From Antedon mediterranea (Eukaryota > Echinodermata > Crinoidea > Comatulida > Antedonidae), in assembly GCF_964355755.1 (NCBI RefSeq), contig NC_092671.1:5281001-5345000 (forward strand): DNA of 64,000 nt. The letters run 5' to 3'. The position numbers were made by a program, and so were the translations under genes. Each line of letters starts with the position of its first letter. Within the stretch, counting starts at the first letter, position 1. Below are positions 55,001 through 64,000 of the stretch, piece by piece. The notes below the pieces were generated by a model that did no database searches, had not been told where the DNA came from, and was given only the letters and a program-made list of their open reading frames with translations.

Positions 55001-58000
55001 GAATACGAATGGGAAATTCTCCCCAGCCTCGACGAGTAAGATGAAAAGGTGGTTCCCTGAAAAAGAGAGAAAGGTATTTAACAATTGTTTTATTTGTTAT
55101 TTTAATCAACCACTCACTTTTTATAATAAATATTTTAGCAAAGTTCTGCTAATAAGCTATATATCCAGTGAACACATATTAAAAAGTCCAACAACTTGCA
55201 ACTTGAGAAAACCTTTTATAATTATGTATATTGTATATTAAAGTTATTAATTATTATAAACTCTGTCTATTTGTCCTTTCAATCAAAAAGTACAAATAGA
55301 CAGTAATAATAGTATATTTAAAAAATACACAAAATAATGTTTCTATTGCTTCTTACTTGACTTCCACTAAATCATTTGGTCTGTAACTTGGATGCAAGAA
55401 AAACCAAACTTTCTTTACAAAATGGTCGATACTAGGTTCATTGGAAGGACCTCTGACATATACCATCCACTTGTGAGTGGACGGATCACTGTCTTCTCTT
55501 TGATCAGCTGATATATATCTAAAAAATAAGCAGAATCTTCATTATCATCAATGTAATTTTCACAATCAACATGATGGAACTAGGCCTACTAGAAAGCCTA
55601 CTTAAGACAGTGGCTTTGTGTTGACTAGTACACCGGGGTAACTCTTTACTAGTCTCGAAAGATGCACTAGGTTCTTTAAAGTGCATATGAGGCAGATGTG
55701 GACCTACATCGTATAGTCTTTATCCAAGAAGACTCGTTCTACTATCAGAACCATGGAGCAGGTGATACTCGAAACCTTGCTGATATACAGTAGAGCTATG
55801 TATTACGGTTCAACTGTCTTAACCGGGTTAGCCACTCACTCGATTACATTGTCTAAAGCTCTGTTAGCACTATCAAACTTTCTTTGACAACAAAATGTGA
55901 TGTGCCTATATATGAACATGAGGATGTCATATCACTACAATATTTGTGCATATCACTACCATATTTGGGCACATCACACTTTTTTGACTAACTTGTTTGA
56001 TAGTGTAGACAGAGCTTTAGATGAACACACATCATTCATCAAGGTATGGTAATCCTTTGGGTTTTATTTAGTAGTCAGCCACTACTCCAGATTTACCTGC
56101 CTATTATTGGTCTTTTCTCATTTGTAAAATGTTTGTTTCATCCTATTAAAATTGATGAACTTCATCTCCCTCTATAATATGGTTCTTAGTCATGTACTAT
56201 CCTTAGAAGTGGATCTATGACAGTTCCTGCTGTTGTTAACGACAGATATTGCGATTCTTTTGTTGCTAAGGGTATTTTCTTCTTTAATGAAGTAAATAGT
56301 AACTTGTTATGCTTAGCCCTTTCTCTCTGCTATTTAATTGTTCTTTTTAAATTGTTATATCTCTTTATTTTTACAGTATGTATGTTTGATTGGAAGCGTT
56401 TGTAATCCCTTTGGATTGTCAGCGACAAGAAAGTGTCTTATGTCTATGTTTTATTAACAACCAGCTAGCTTACTTTGATACGTTACCAACGATGATTCTC
56501 TTTCTGACGTCATACCGGAATCCTTCCCGTTGAAGAGGTACGTTAATCACATCCTCCTGCTATAAATAAACAAACATTTTAGACAATGCATAACAAAGAG
56601 AGAAAATAAAGGAAAACTATTTGTACAACAATGTCATAAATTAACAGCAACAAATCTATTTATAAGGAAGCATCAATTTAAAAACAGCGTTAGATTTATT
56701 ATTTTTTTTATTCAGCTGATTTTTTTGCCAAGAAAAAAAAATACTACTGGGTCTACATCTTAAATAAAAATAGAGGGTGCTATTAAAAAATCACTGATGT
56801 GTGCAAAACATGAAATTTCAATTATAAATAACACTATGATAATTACAATTATTCATTATCTATTTTAAATAAAAAATTATGATGCAGTGAATGAAGAAAA
56901 ACAACAAAAAAAGGCGAATATTCTGACATTTTCTGGCTTTTATTAGGCCTTACATTAACACCTTTTACATTAATTGTATGCAACTGTTTTCTTTACCTTT
57001 TCTGAGTTTTGTGCTGTCTCTTCTACTTCCATCTCATTGGTCTCCGTGTTGACCCGACTTAAGATTTCCGAGTCAGGTGTCGAGCGTTCTTCATTAGATG
57101 TCTTTTTATCGTTTCCCGTTGGTGGCGCTGTTGGTTCCGAAAGTTGCCTCATAACTCTCTTAATGGCTGGGTGATTCATATCAACTTTTGATTGTTTGCT
57201 TTTCTGCAAGAAAATTTGGTTAAACTTCATAAACCCACTGTGGTGGTGATGTGTAAACAGTATACAACCTGCTAAGGGGCAGACTGTTCCATTTTTTATT
57301 CAAGGGGTGTCCACATTCTGGGAATAATAATGGTAGTTATAGCGTGTATGAAGGTAGGGTTCTCACAAAATAGACTGAAATAACCAGGGGTTGAATTAGT
57401 GCTACAAGTATGGCAAATTTCTTTGTGCTATTCAATTGGTCACATTATCAAACTTTATATGAAAAAAAATTGTGATGTGCCCATATATGGACATGATGAA
57501 GTCATATCACTAGCATATTTGGGTACATCACACTTTTTTTGTCAAACTAGTTTGATAGTGTAGACAGAGCTTTAATTTTCAATTGTTTAGCGGAAAATTA
57601 ATCTCAATTCTCAGGACATAGTTTAGATTAAAAGTAAAGGGTCTTTGATATTTGGGAGCTTTTAGGTTCATCCAACATGTGATGGATCCATTCTAGTGTA
57701 CTTGTCGTTGTAAAGTATCAATTCAATCCATCACATGGTTTGATATTATTCGGTAATAACACATTTATAAAAGATTGTTAAAAATAAAATGTTAAAAATA
57801 ATATGCCTTATTATTACGAACTAACTGAATGACATACTCACCTCTGATTGTGTATGGCTTCTTATGTTGCCATAGTAATTAGCAACAACACATGCTCTTA
57901 GTTTATCCAGCATCACTCGCACTTGATGAATTCTCTGGAAAATAAAATTGATAAAAAAAAACTGTAAAAAAAAAGAATATCGCACCATATTTTGTCACAG

Positions 58001-58564
58001 ACTTTTGTCTGCAATGGGTCCTCTTACATTTTGTTACGGTCAACCTTACTCTAATAACTACAATATTTGACTGTAGTAGATCAATCCGGAATCTACCATT
58101 AAACTACTGTGCAATAAAACATTTATCGCTGACCTAACATCTTTGAACTTTGACCTACCTCATCTATCAGTTCAATTTCCTTTTCTTTCTGCTTTGCTTC
58201 GATAGCAAACTGCTTCTTTATTATACATTCAATCTTTTTTACAGTCATTTCTCGGGCAGCTGAAAGAAATCATTTATATATGCTTTTTAAGTGATACACT
58301 AAAAAGTAAAAGTATTTAAAAAGTGGAACATCACTTACAATTGTGTTAGATACAAAATGTGTCAACAAATGTTCACAATCTATTATAAAGACAGAAAATA
58401 TTACCAAAAAGGGGTAAAAAAGCACAGTATAAGACATAAAAAGATTTACCATCTTCCTCTTGTATTCTGGGTTTCTTGCTTGGTGATGCAGTTGCTGGGG
58501 CATCTTCATAGTCTGGGTCCTGGTCACCCTCAACCTTTCTCTTAGTTGCAACTCCAGGTCTCAT
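49088..58564 (-). CDS. YEATS2: YEATS domain-containing protein 2 (ATAC complex subunit)
   Basis: Fourteen GT-AG exons on the minus strand: 58564-58450, 58259-58159, 57934-57842, 57203-56997, 56559-56474, 55518-55357, 55056-54945, 54818-54774, 54614-52220, 51884-51660, 50774-50646, 50519-50281, 49979-49905 and 49306-49088. They sum to 4203 nt, 1400 aa plus stop, close to the ~1420 aa of human YEATS2. The N-terminus has DPDYED and a helical [14 protein letters not shown] segment. The YEATS domain (about residues 190-312) includes [38 protein letters not shown] and [15 protein letters not shown]. The aromatic pair of the acyl-lysine pocket (Tyr of HPSY, Trp of RGWG) is kept. One 2.4-kb exon encodes a Ser/Thr/Gln-rich disordered region. 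The C-terminus ([29 protein letters not shown]) fits the histone-fold end. Nuclear: reads acylated histone H3 within the ATAC acetyltransferase complex (family knowledge). Confidence 0.96.
55618..55842 (-). mobile_element. tRNA-headed SINE in a YEATS2 intron
   Basis: TTGACTAGTACACCGGGGTA, GAAAGATGCACTAGGTTCTT, GGACCTACATCGTATAGTCT and the head complement CTGTCTTAACCGGGTTAGCC match 22157-22481 in the same orientation, with more substitutions. Confidence 0.8.
55852..56021. mobile_element. 170-bp MITE, TCTAAAGCTCTGT ends (copy 1)
   Basis: TCTAAAGCTCTGT at the left and ACAGAGCTTTAGA at the right are perfect inverted complements, followed inward by ACTATCAAAC and GTTTGATAGT. The interior has TGTGATGTGCC and GGCACATCACA. 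In an intron of YEATS2; relatives at 57438-57573 and 63911-64000. Confidence 0.9.
57438..57573. mobile_element. MITE, TCTAAAGCTCTGT family (copy 2, left end eroded)
   Basis: CACATTATCAAACTT, TTGTGATGTGCCCATATATG, GGGTACATCACAC and GTTTGATAGTGTAGACAGAG followed by CTTTAA match copy 1. Also in a YEATS2 intron. Confidence 0.8.
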
Positions 58565-58706
58565 GATTGGTGATTAGTTTGAATAGGCTAGACCTACCTA
58601 GGCTTATTCAAATTCCACCATCTGAAATCAACAGTACACAATGTCCAGCATGCATGTTACACACAGCAGGCAGCAGAGGGGGTACCGTATGTACAGTATT
58701 CTATAT

Positions 58707-59259
58707 TTAAAGATGTATTGTCCCTTTGACAAATTCCAAAATTTATTTTTTTTTATATTTCGAAAAAAAGTAGGTCATTTTGAAGTATCATAATAGTTAT
58801 TAACTGTCACCAAAAATTAGTTGAAAAAAAAATAATTTAACCAAAATACGGACATTTTTTTGTTCAAAAAAAAACTTTGACTTCCAGTCAAAGTTTTCGA
58901 TCAAAACATATCTCATAATGCAGCACGCTTGTTTGGCTACTCTGTATGCATAATCATAAAACTTCCTCGCGATCTGTGTGAAAACACATTCTCAACCCCT
59001 ACGAGTTGTAAACAATCCTATTTAGCATCATGCATAATGCATACTCGTGGTTTGAAATCTTTGTTTACTTTCGCTCGTGATGATTTTCCAGACAAAATGT
59101 AATCAAATTAATTTACCTGATAATTACGTAAACTTGTTGTTTTTGCCTCAAATTTTCGACTTAAAGTGAATAACTTTAATATTACTTGATATGGCCAATT
59201 TAAATTTAGAATGTTTTTTTTTTTCATTTTTTGTGTTTCAAGGGACAATACATCTTTAA
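58707..59259. mobile_element. TTAA-flanked non-autonomous transposon upstream of YEATS2
   Basis: TTAA (58707-58710), then AGATGTATTGTCCCTTTGA; at the right TCAAGGGACAATACATCT, then TTAA (59256-59259). Inverted repeats with TTAA targets are characteristic of piggyBac-type elements. The interior is non-coding and includes a hairpin, AAAACTTTGACT-TCC-AGTCAAAGTTTT. Confidence 0.85.
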
Positions 59260-60119
59260 TTAAATTAGTTACCTAAATAATAATTAACAACTTTCAACAA
59301 AACAATACAGTTATTTTAAAAATTATAATATTCTTTTCTCTATAATTTAAAAATGGTCACTCCTCAAACAGTTGTCTAAAACAGCGACCTAGGCCCCACA
59401 TAGAAACTTATAAGCCACGCGTGTTTGGATTGAGCAAGGCGAGAAAACGATTTTCTTCCTGTGCCGGAAAATGCGATACACTCTGATGTTTATGTGGCCA
59501 AGCCTAGCCAAGAAGAGATATACATAGTTTATTGCTTACCTAAAATCAGTGCTTGGATTATTGTCTATGTAGACTATAACCTAATAAAAACTTCACGTAC
59601 TTTCCATCTCAATTTAAAAACAGAAATGTATTGATTCTTTCCTTTCTCTCTGCTGGGTTTATTTATTTTTTTCCGCATGCTATTTCTGATTCTCGGTGTA
59701 GCTATTGACACGGTGATTTTCTATCGGCACGGCTGCCGAAGTCCTTGTTATATTAATAATATATACAGTAGGCTGCTAAATTGTCCTTTCTATAGTTAGT
59801 TTAGGCCCATTACATAATCAAAATTTACTTCTGATCATATTATTATAAAATTAATGTACGCATCATCATATCGTAACTGTATATTATCATTCAACATTAT
59901 TTTAGTCATCATCAGAATCAGCAAAACTGATCATAGCATGATATGATGCGCTTCATCAATAGAATCATTTTAATTTATAATTATAATATCTGCCCCCAAC
60001 CATGGAGTTATAGCCTACCTCCATGCTCCAACATTGTCATTCAGCATCACCGATAACAGCAAGCTCATCAACATTCAGGGCCATTGTCATATAATACTCA
60101 TTATCAATATTAGGCCTAC
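59260..60119. other. Non-coding stretch
   Basis: No gene seen. A minus-strand GATTTTAG/GTAAGCAA near 59540 resembles a splice donor and might belong to a 5' exon of YEATS2; there is no other support. Confidence 0.3.
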
Positions 60120-60235
60120 AACATTATCATCCTCCCATCATCATCATTAGGCCTATTATCACCATAATCATCATCACATCATCATCATTATAATCATCAT
60201 CCTCACAATCATAATCATAATCATCATCATTAACA
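60120..60235. repeat. ATC/ATT microsatellite
   Basis: Imperfect runs of ATC, CATCATT and AATCAT triplets. No coding meaning. Confidence 0.85.
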
Positions 60236-60874
60236 GTCTATCAGCAGCTTATCAATCCTTCAACATTAGATTAAAAAATAATTTCTGAAAAAAAGCGACA
60301 ATACCGTAATATTTCAAAGCCACATAAGTTTATTTTATTACAAAACAGCCTATAACGACTGCGAACAAGTACAGTAGGCCTACGCGATGTGTCAAATAAA
60401 TTGCGATGAGCATGTTGGACACGAACGCCGTACAGTTTTCTCTTTTAGACCTATTCGGGGACCCTGGGTGTCTATATGGATTATAATTATGCAAACTTAT
60501 ATTTTTGTAATATACAGATTGCAATAAGTGGGGAAACGTTCAGTGAAACTAACGAGTAGCATGGGACACAGCCCTACAGGGGACACTCTAAGGGGCGGTG
60601 GGGAGATTGGTGTCAACTAGCTCTCTATATCCGATACAATTTATATAATATTCAAAAGGCCTGCTTTTGATTTATATCCGGTTAAAACCAATAATGCAAG
60701 ATTTGTTTCATCAATAAGCTATCATTAGTCTTCTTAAAACCTTGGCTATGTTTCCAAATCTATAAATGTTCAGATAAATTATTATGACTACCACTAAAAC
60801 CTCATTAGTAAGAACAACATACGTTTCACAGATCTATTTATTTATGCACTGTCACACTGACAGGTTTTTCTCTG

Positions 60875-62100
60875 TGAATGTTCGGCAATGCGAACTGATA
60901 TTCGGCAATTCGAACTCATGTTCGGCAATGCGAATGTTCGGCTATGTAAACTGATATTCAGAAATGCCAACTGATGTTCGGCAATGCCAACAGATATTCG
61001 GCAACGCCAACTGATATTCGGAAATGCAAACTGATATTCGGCAATGCGAACTAATGTTCGGCTATGTAAACTGATATTAAGAAATGCCAACTGATGTTCG
61101 GCAATGCCAACTGATATTCGGCAACGCCAACTGATATTCGGAAATGCGAACTGATGTTCGGCAATGTAAACTAATGTTCGTCAATGCGAACTAATGTTCG
61201 GAAACTAATGTTCGGCAATGCCAACTGATGTTTGGCAATGCAAACTGATGTTCGCCAACTAATGTTTGGCAATGCCCACTGATGTTCGGCAATGCAAACT
61301 GATGTTCGGCAATGCGAACTGATGTTTGGCAATGCGAACTAATGTTCGGTTATGTAAACTGATGCCCGGCAATAATTATGTTCGGCAATGTAAACTGATG
61401 TCCGGCAATGCGAACTGATGTTCGGCAACTAATGTTCGGCAATGCCAACTGATGTTCGGCAATGCAAACTGATGTTCGGCAATGCGAACTGATGTTCGGC
61501 AATGCAAACTGATGTTCGGCAATGCGAACTGATGTTTGGCAATGCGAACTAATGTTCGGTTATGTAAACTGATGCCCGGCAATATGTTCGGCAATGTAAA
61601 CTGATGTTCGGCAATGCAAACTGATGTTCGGCAATGCGAACTGATGTTTGGCAATGCGAACTAATGTTCGGTTATGTAAACTGATGCCCGGCAATAATTA
61701 TGTTCGGCAATGTAAACTGATGTCCGGCAATGCGAACTGATGTTCGGCAACTAATGTTCGGCAATGCCAACTGATGTTCGGCAATGCAAACTGATGTTCG
61801 GCAATGCGAACTGATGTTCGGCAATGCAAACTGATGTTCGGCAATGCGAACTGATGTTTGGCAATGCGAACTAATGTTCGGTTATGTAAACTGATGCCCG
61901 GCAATATGTTCGGCAATGCCAACTGATGTTCGGCAATGCAAACTGATGTTCGGCAATGCGAACTGATGTTTGGCAATGCAAACTAATGTTCGGTTATGTA
62001 AACTGATGCCCGGCAATATGTTCGGCAATGTAAACTGATGTCCGGCAATGCGAACTGATGTTCGGCCACTATGTAAACTGATGTTCGGTAATGGAAACTC
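60875..62100. repeat. Satellite array, 20-bp unit, 322-bp higher-order repeat
   Basis: About sixty units of the kind CTGATGTTCGGCAATGCGAA in tandem, with unit variants (CGAA, CAAA, TAAA) arranged in a larger block. 61376-61654 and 61698-61976 repeat at a 322-bp offset, with a third partial block after 61905. Within each unit GTTCG and CGAAC can pair around GCAATG. Open frames across it (CRTSVRIAEHQFALPNIS-like) are a by-product of the array. Confidence 0.95.
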
Positions 62101-62332
62101 CTGATTGGCAAAATTCTTGCAAAGCATTCGATATACCTGTCTTTATACGTCCACATAATCTTCAAGTTACCGTCCTGATTATTTTATGTAGGCCTATTTA
62201 CCAACATACCATGTTTATTGATTTTTAGAATAATTGGTATATTATTTATTACGTAAAATAAAGATTATTGAAATCTCGAGTATCTTCAATATGGGCCGAA
62301 ATGCTAAAATTTTTCTCTCAGTTTCTGAGTCC

Positions 62333-62338
62333 TTTATT
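62333..62338 (-). terminator. Polyadenylation signal of the Ras-like gene
   Basis: AATAAA on the minus strand, about 90 bases after the stop codon at 62424-62426. Confidence 0.5.
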
Positions 62339-62423
62339 GTGTCTCGTTATTTGTATCAATTAAATTCAGTAATTCACCTCAGTGATCACTTTGAGATGTA
62401 CAGTATAACGTCATATAACGTCA

Positions 62424-62605
62424 TTATAACGTCATAGGCTTTCTACCACGGCCGAACATCCTCCCCATAATTGAAGGTTTTGCACCATGTTTCAGCATTT
62501 TTATATCTCTGTAAAGGTCATAGAATGTGTCCACTATTTGCTTATAATTTTCTGCTGCTGATAATACCTTAAAAGAGCATCCCAATTCGTTTGCTAACTC
62601 TCGAC
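62424..62605 (-). CDS. Last exon of a Ras-family small GTPase (partial gene)
   Basis: After the acceptor TTTTGTTATGCAG, the minus strand reads RELANELGCSFKVLSAAENY, then KQIVDTFYDLYRDIKMLKHG, a basic tail with GRMFGRGRK and a TAA stop. This matches the C-terminal end of Ras-type GTPases: the SA of the G5 loop, then the last helix (FYDLYRDI). It has no CAAX box, as in RERG/RASL-type members. Upstream exons are not seen before 64000 and must lie beyond the window. Exact subfamily is uncertain. Confidence 0.75.
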
Positions 62606-62846
62606 CTGCATAACAAAAGAAAACATAATATTTGCTGTAATACGTTGCATTATATAATGAGCTAAAATGAACTAATTATGTATGTGCATGGTATGGTAGA
62701 ACTACATTAACATACTTAGTTTTTACTATATTTACCCAAATGTTTAAGCTGTTGATGTATTTCGAATTATTTAAATTAGGTCTATACACAAAACAATTAT
62801 CTCGCAATGGAAAATGAATATGTATATACAAGGACCAAATACATTT

Positions 62847-62980
62847 AGCGAGTCAAATGGCCGAGCGGTTAAGGCAGGGGCGCCGTTTACCGTAAGAACC
62901 AACAACATCGGCAGGGGTTCGAGGCCGACTCGCTCCTAGTTCTGGTGGAGGAACAAAGACATAAAATTAAAAAAAAAAAC
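62847..62980 (+). mobile_element. tRNA-headed SINE with well-kept tRNA part
   Basis: The acceptor GCGAGTC pairs fully with GACTCGC. ATGGCCGAGCGGTTAAGGC is an A-box/D-arm of the Leu/Ser type and GGCAGGGGTTCGAGGC a B box. CTAGTTCTGGTGGAGGAAC and an A-rich tail follow. The anticodon arm does not fold well, so it is a SINE head and not a tRNA gene. Confidence 0.75.
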
Positions 62981-63689
62981 GTATTCAAATGAAATCTTCG
63001 AAAGAGCAATGACAGAATTTGCCAATAGGGGGTGAATGGAAGTATGTACATACATGGATGAATTTGATACTGTATTATGGTAGGCCTAGGTCTACTTCTG
63101 CAATCTTTTTTATTTCTAGGACGAGCAATGAATAGTATGGAAAGACCTTTAAACAAGAGACCTCAAAAGTGGTTCAGTAACCTATATTCCCCTTCACACA
63201 AATTAAAATTATGTTCTACCAGATTAATATTGCATGTATAAAATGATAGTGGTCGTGGGTCAGATGTGGTCGTATTGAAAAACGTAAAGAAATTCAGATT
63301 TTCAGAAACCGTAATTAAGGATTTACATTTCCATTTTCTATAGTAGATTTATATCTTGTTTTACAGCACTCGTTATTGTAGCTGACTAATAAACACATTA
63401 TTTATGAATCCTTTGGGTAAGTCGTGCAATTATGCATGAGTTCTACTTATATCTTTCTAGAGAGAATAAAAATGAATTGTTTAGAGTTGAAACAGTAAAC
63501 TACAACTAGTATATAATCAGCATGTTACATCAATCACTAACTTAATGGAACAGCTCGACATGTATAGTCGTCCAGTTCAATTAACACAAAAGTTAATTCA
63601 ACCTTTATTTAGTCGTTAGACAGATAGGTGTTTAATAACTAAATATGTAAAACACTAGCCTACTCTTCTCGACTCCTATCTCCATTTTT
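62981..63689. other. Non-coding stretch
   Basis: No gene recognised; AT-rich with one TAGGCCTA palindrome near 63083. Confidence 0.4.
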
Positions 63690-63905
63690 AATGGATTTTG
63701 GCCCAGTAGTAAACTCGACACATGTTTGAGTCTCTGTGCTAGCATTTTGGAAGAAAAGGTCTTCTCGGATAAAAAACTTAATTAGAGGTTCGGTGTACAA
63801 CTTTAGCGTCTAGAAACCTTGAAAGTAAACACGGGGTTACTATCTCAGCCCATGACGTCGTGACCGGGCAGACGAATGAAGGGTTCGCAATTCACCCCAG
63901 TGGCT
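63690..63905 (+). mobile_element. SINE-related body, diverged
   Basis: AAGGTCTTCTCGGATAAAAA, GGTTCGGTGTACAACTT, AAACCTTGAAAG and GGGGTTAC follow the order of the SINE body at 42050-42246, but divergence is high. Confidence 0.45.
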
Positions 63906-63910
63906 AAATC

Positions 63911-64000
63911 TCTAGCTGTCTACACTATCAAACTTTATGTGACAAAATAAATGTGATTTAATTGCCCACATGGACATGATGACGTCATGTCATACCATAC
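63911..64000. mobile_element. MITE, TCTAAAGCTCTGT family (copy 3, cut by window end)
   Basis: TCTAGCTGTCTACACTATCA, then AACTTTATGTGACAAAA and the interior palindromic GACATGATGACGTCATGTC. The right end lies beyond the window. Confidence 0.75.

Noticed and set aside
60842-62165. Repeated ORFs rich in CRTSVRIAEHQFALPNIS
   Set aside because: Frames across a 20-bp satellite; the periodicity of 60 bp in codons follows from the array.
62847-62940. Functional tRNA-Leu or tRNA-Ser gene
   Set aside because: Acceptor and D-arm are good, but the anticodon arm does not fold and a SINE body with A-rich tail follows.
1-64000. CRISPR arrays, operons or bacterial regulatory sites
   Set aside because: The sequence is animal nuclear DNA with spliced genes; regular repeats here are satellites or tandem duplications without unique spacers.

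Overview
The window is AT-rich nuclear DNA of an animal. Coding genes have short GT-AG exons, and most of the rest is interspersed repeats from many transposon classes. One conserved gene is unmistakable: the ATAC-complex subunit YEATS2, on the minus strand in 14 exons. Tandem-DED/NHL proteins, Penelope, BEL/Pao, CR1-like and Tx1/L1-like elements, tRNA-headed SINEs and a striking excess of the palindrome TAGGCCTA point to a marine invertebrate deuterostome. An echinoderm is my best guess, but this is inference and not proof.

Layout. 1-4.3 kb: dispersed repeats and no gene. 4.3-18.2 kb: segment A, with duplicated 5' flank, a three-exon DED/NHL gene (6600-9253, one frameshift) and its 3' flank. 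A 6.4-kb BEL/Pao retrotransposon (9520-15889, 5-bp target duplication TTAAT) sits in that flank and itself carries a small LINE insertion. 18-30 kb: a large foldback element (20515-23435) holding a nested DNA transposon, which holds a further MITE, plus a SINE; also a broken third DED copy (23567) and a decayed CR1-type LINE. 30.9-39.5 kb: a dense repeat island. It holds a ~1.05-kb element with ~50-bp terminal inverted repeats enclosing three tandem tRNA-like genes, then a 303-bp unit bounded by hammerhead ribozyme sequences, then a Penelope-like retroelement with terminal repeats. 39.8-41.6 kb: a 5'-truncated Tx1/L1-type LINE.

41.7-48.7 kb: segment D, the second full copy of the DED/NHL duplication, with an uninterrupted gene (42741-45442; 723 aa after splicing). 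48.9-58.6 kb: YEATS2 (1400 aa from 14 exons, total CDS 4203 nt and in frame throughout), with a decayed duplicate of its last exon just downstream. 58.7-62.1 kb: a TTAA-flanked MITE, ATC microsatellite and a 20-bp-unit satellite with 322-bp higher-order periodicity. 62.4-62.6 kb: the last exon of a Ras-family GTPase (minus strand; the rest lies beyond the window). The end of the window holds SINE and MITE copies.

Most notable: (1) a gene family joining two death-effector-like domains to a TRIM-type B-box/coiled coil/filamin/NHL body in place of RING; (2) a hammerhead-bounded 303-nt unit resembling a retrozyme; (3) a terminal-inverted-repeat element carrying a tandem array of tRNA-like genes with the unusual anticodon AUC.
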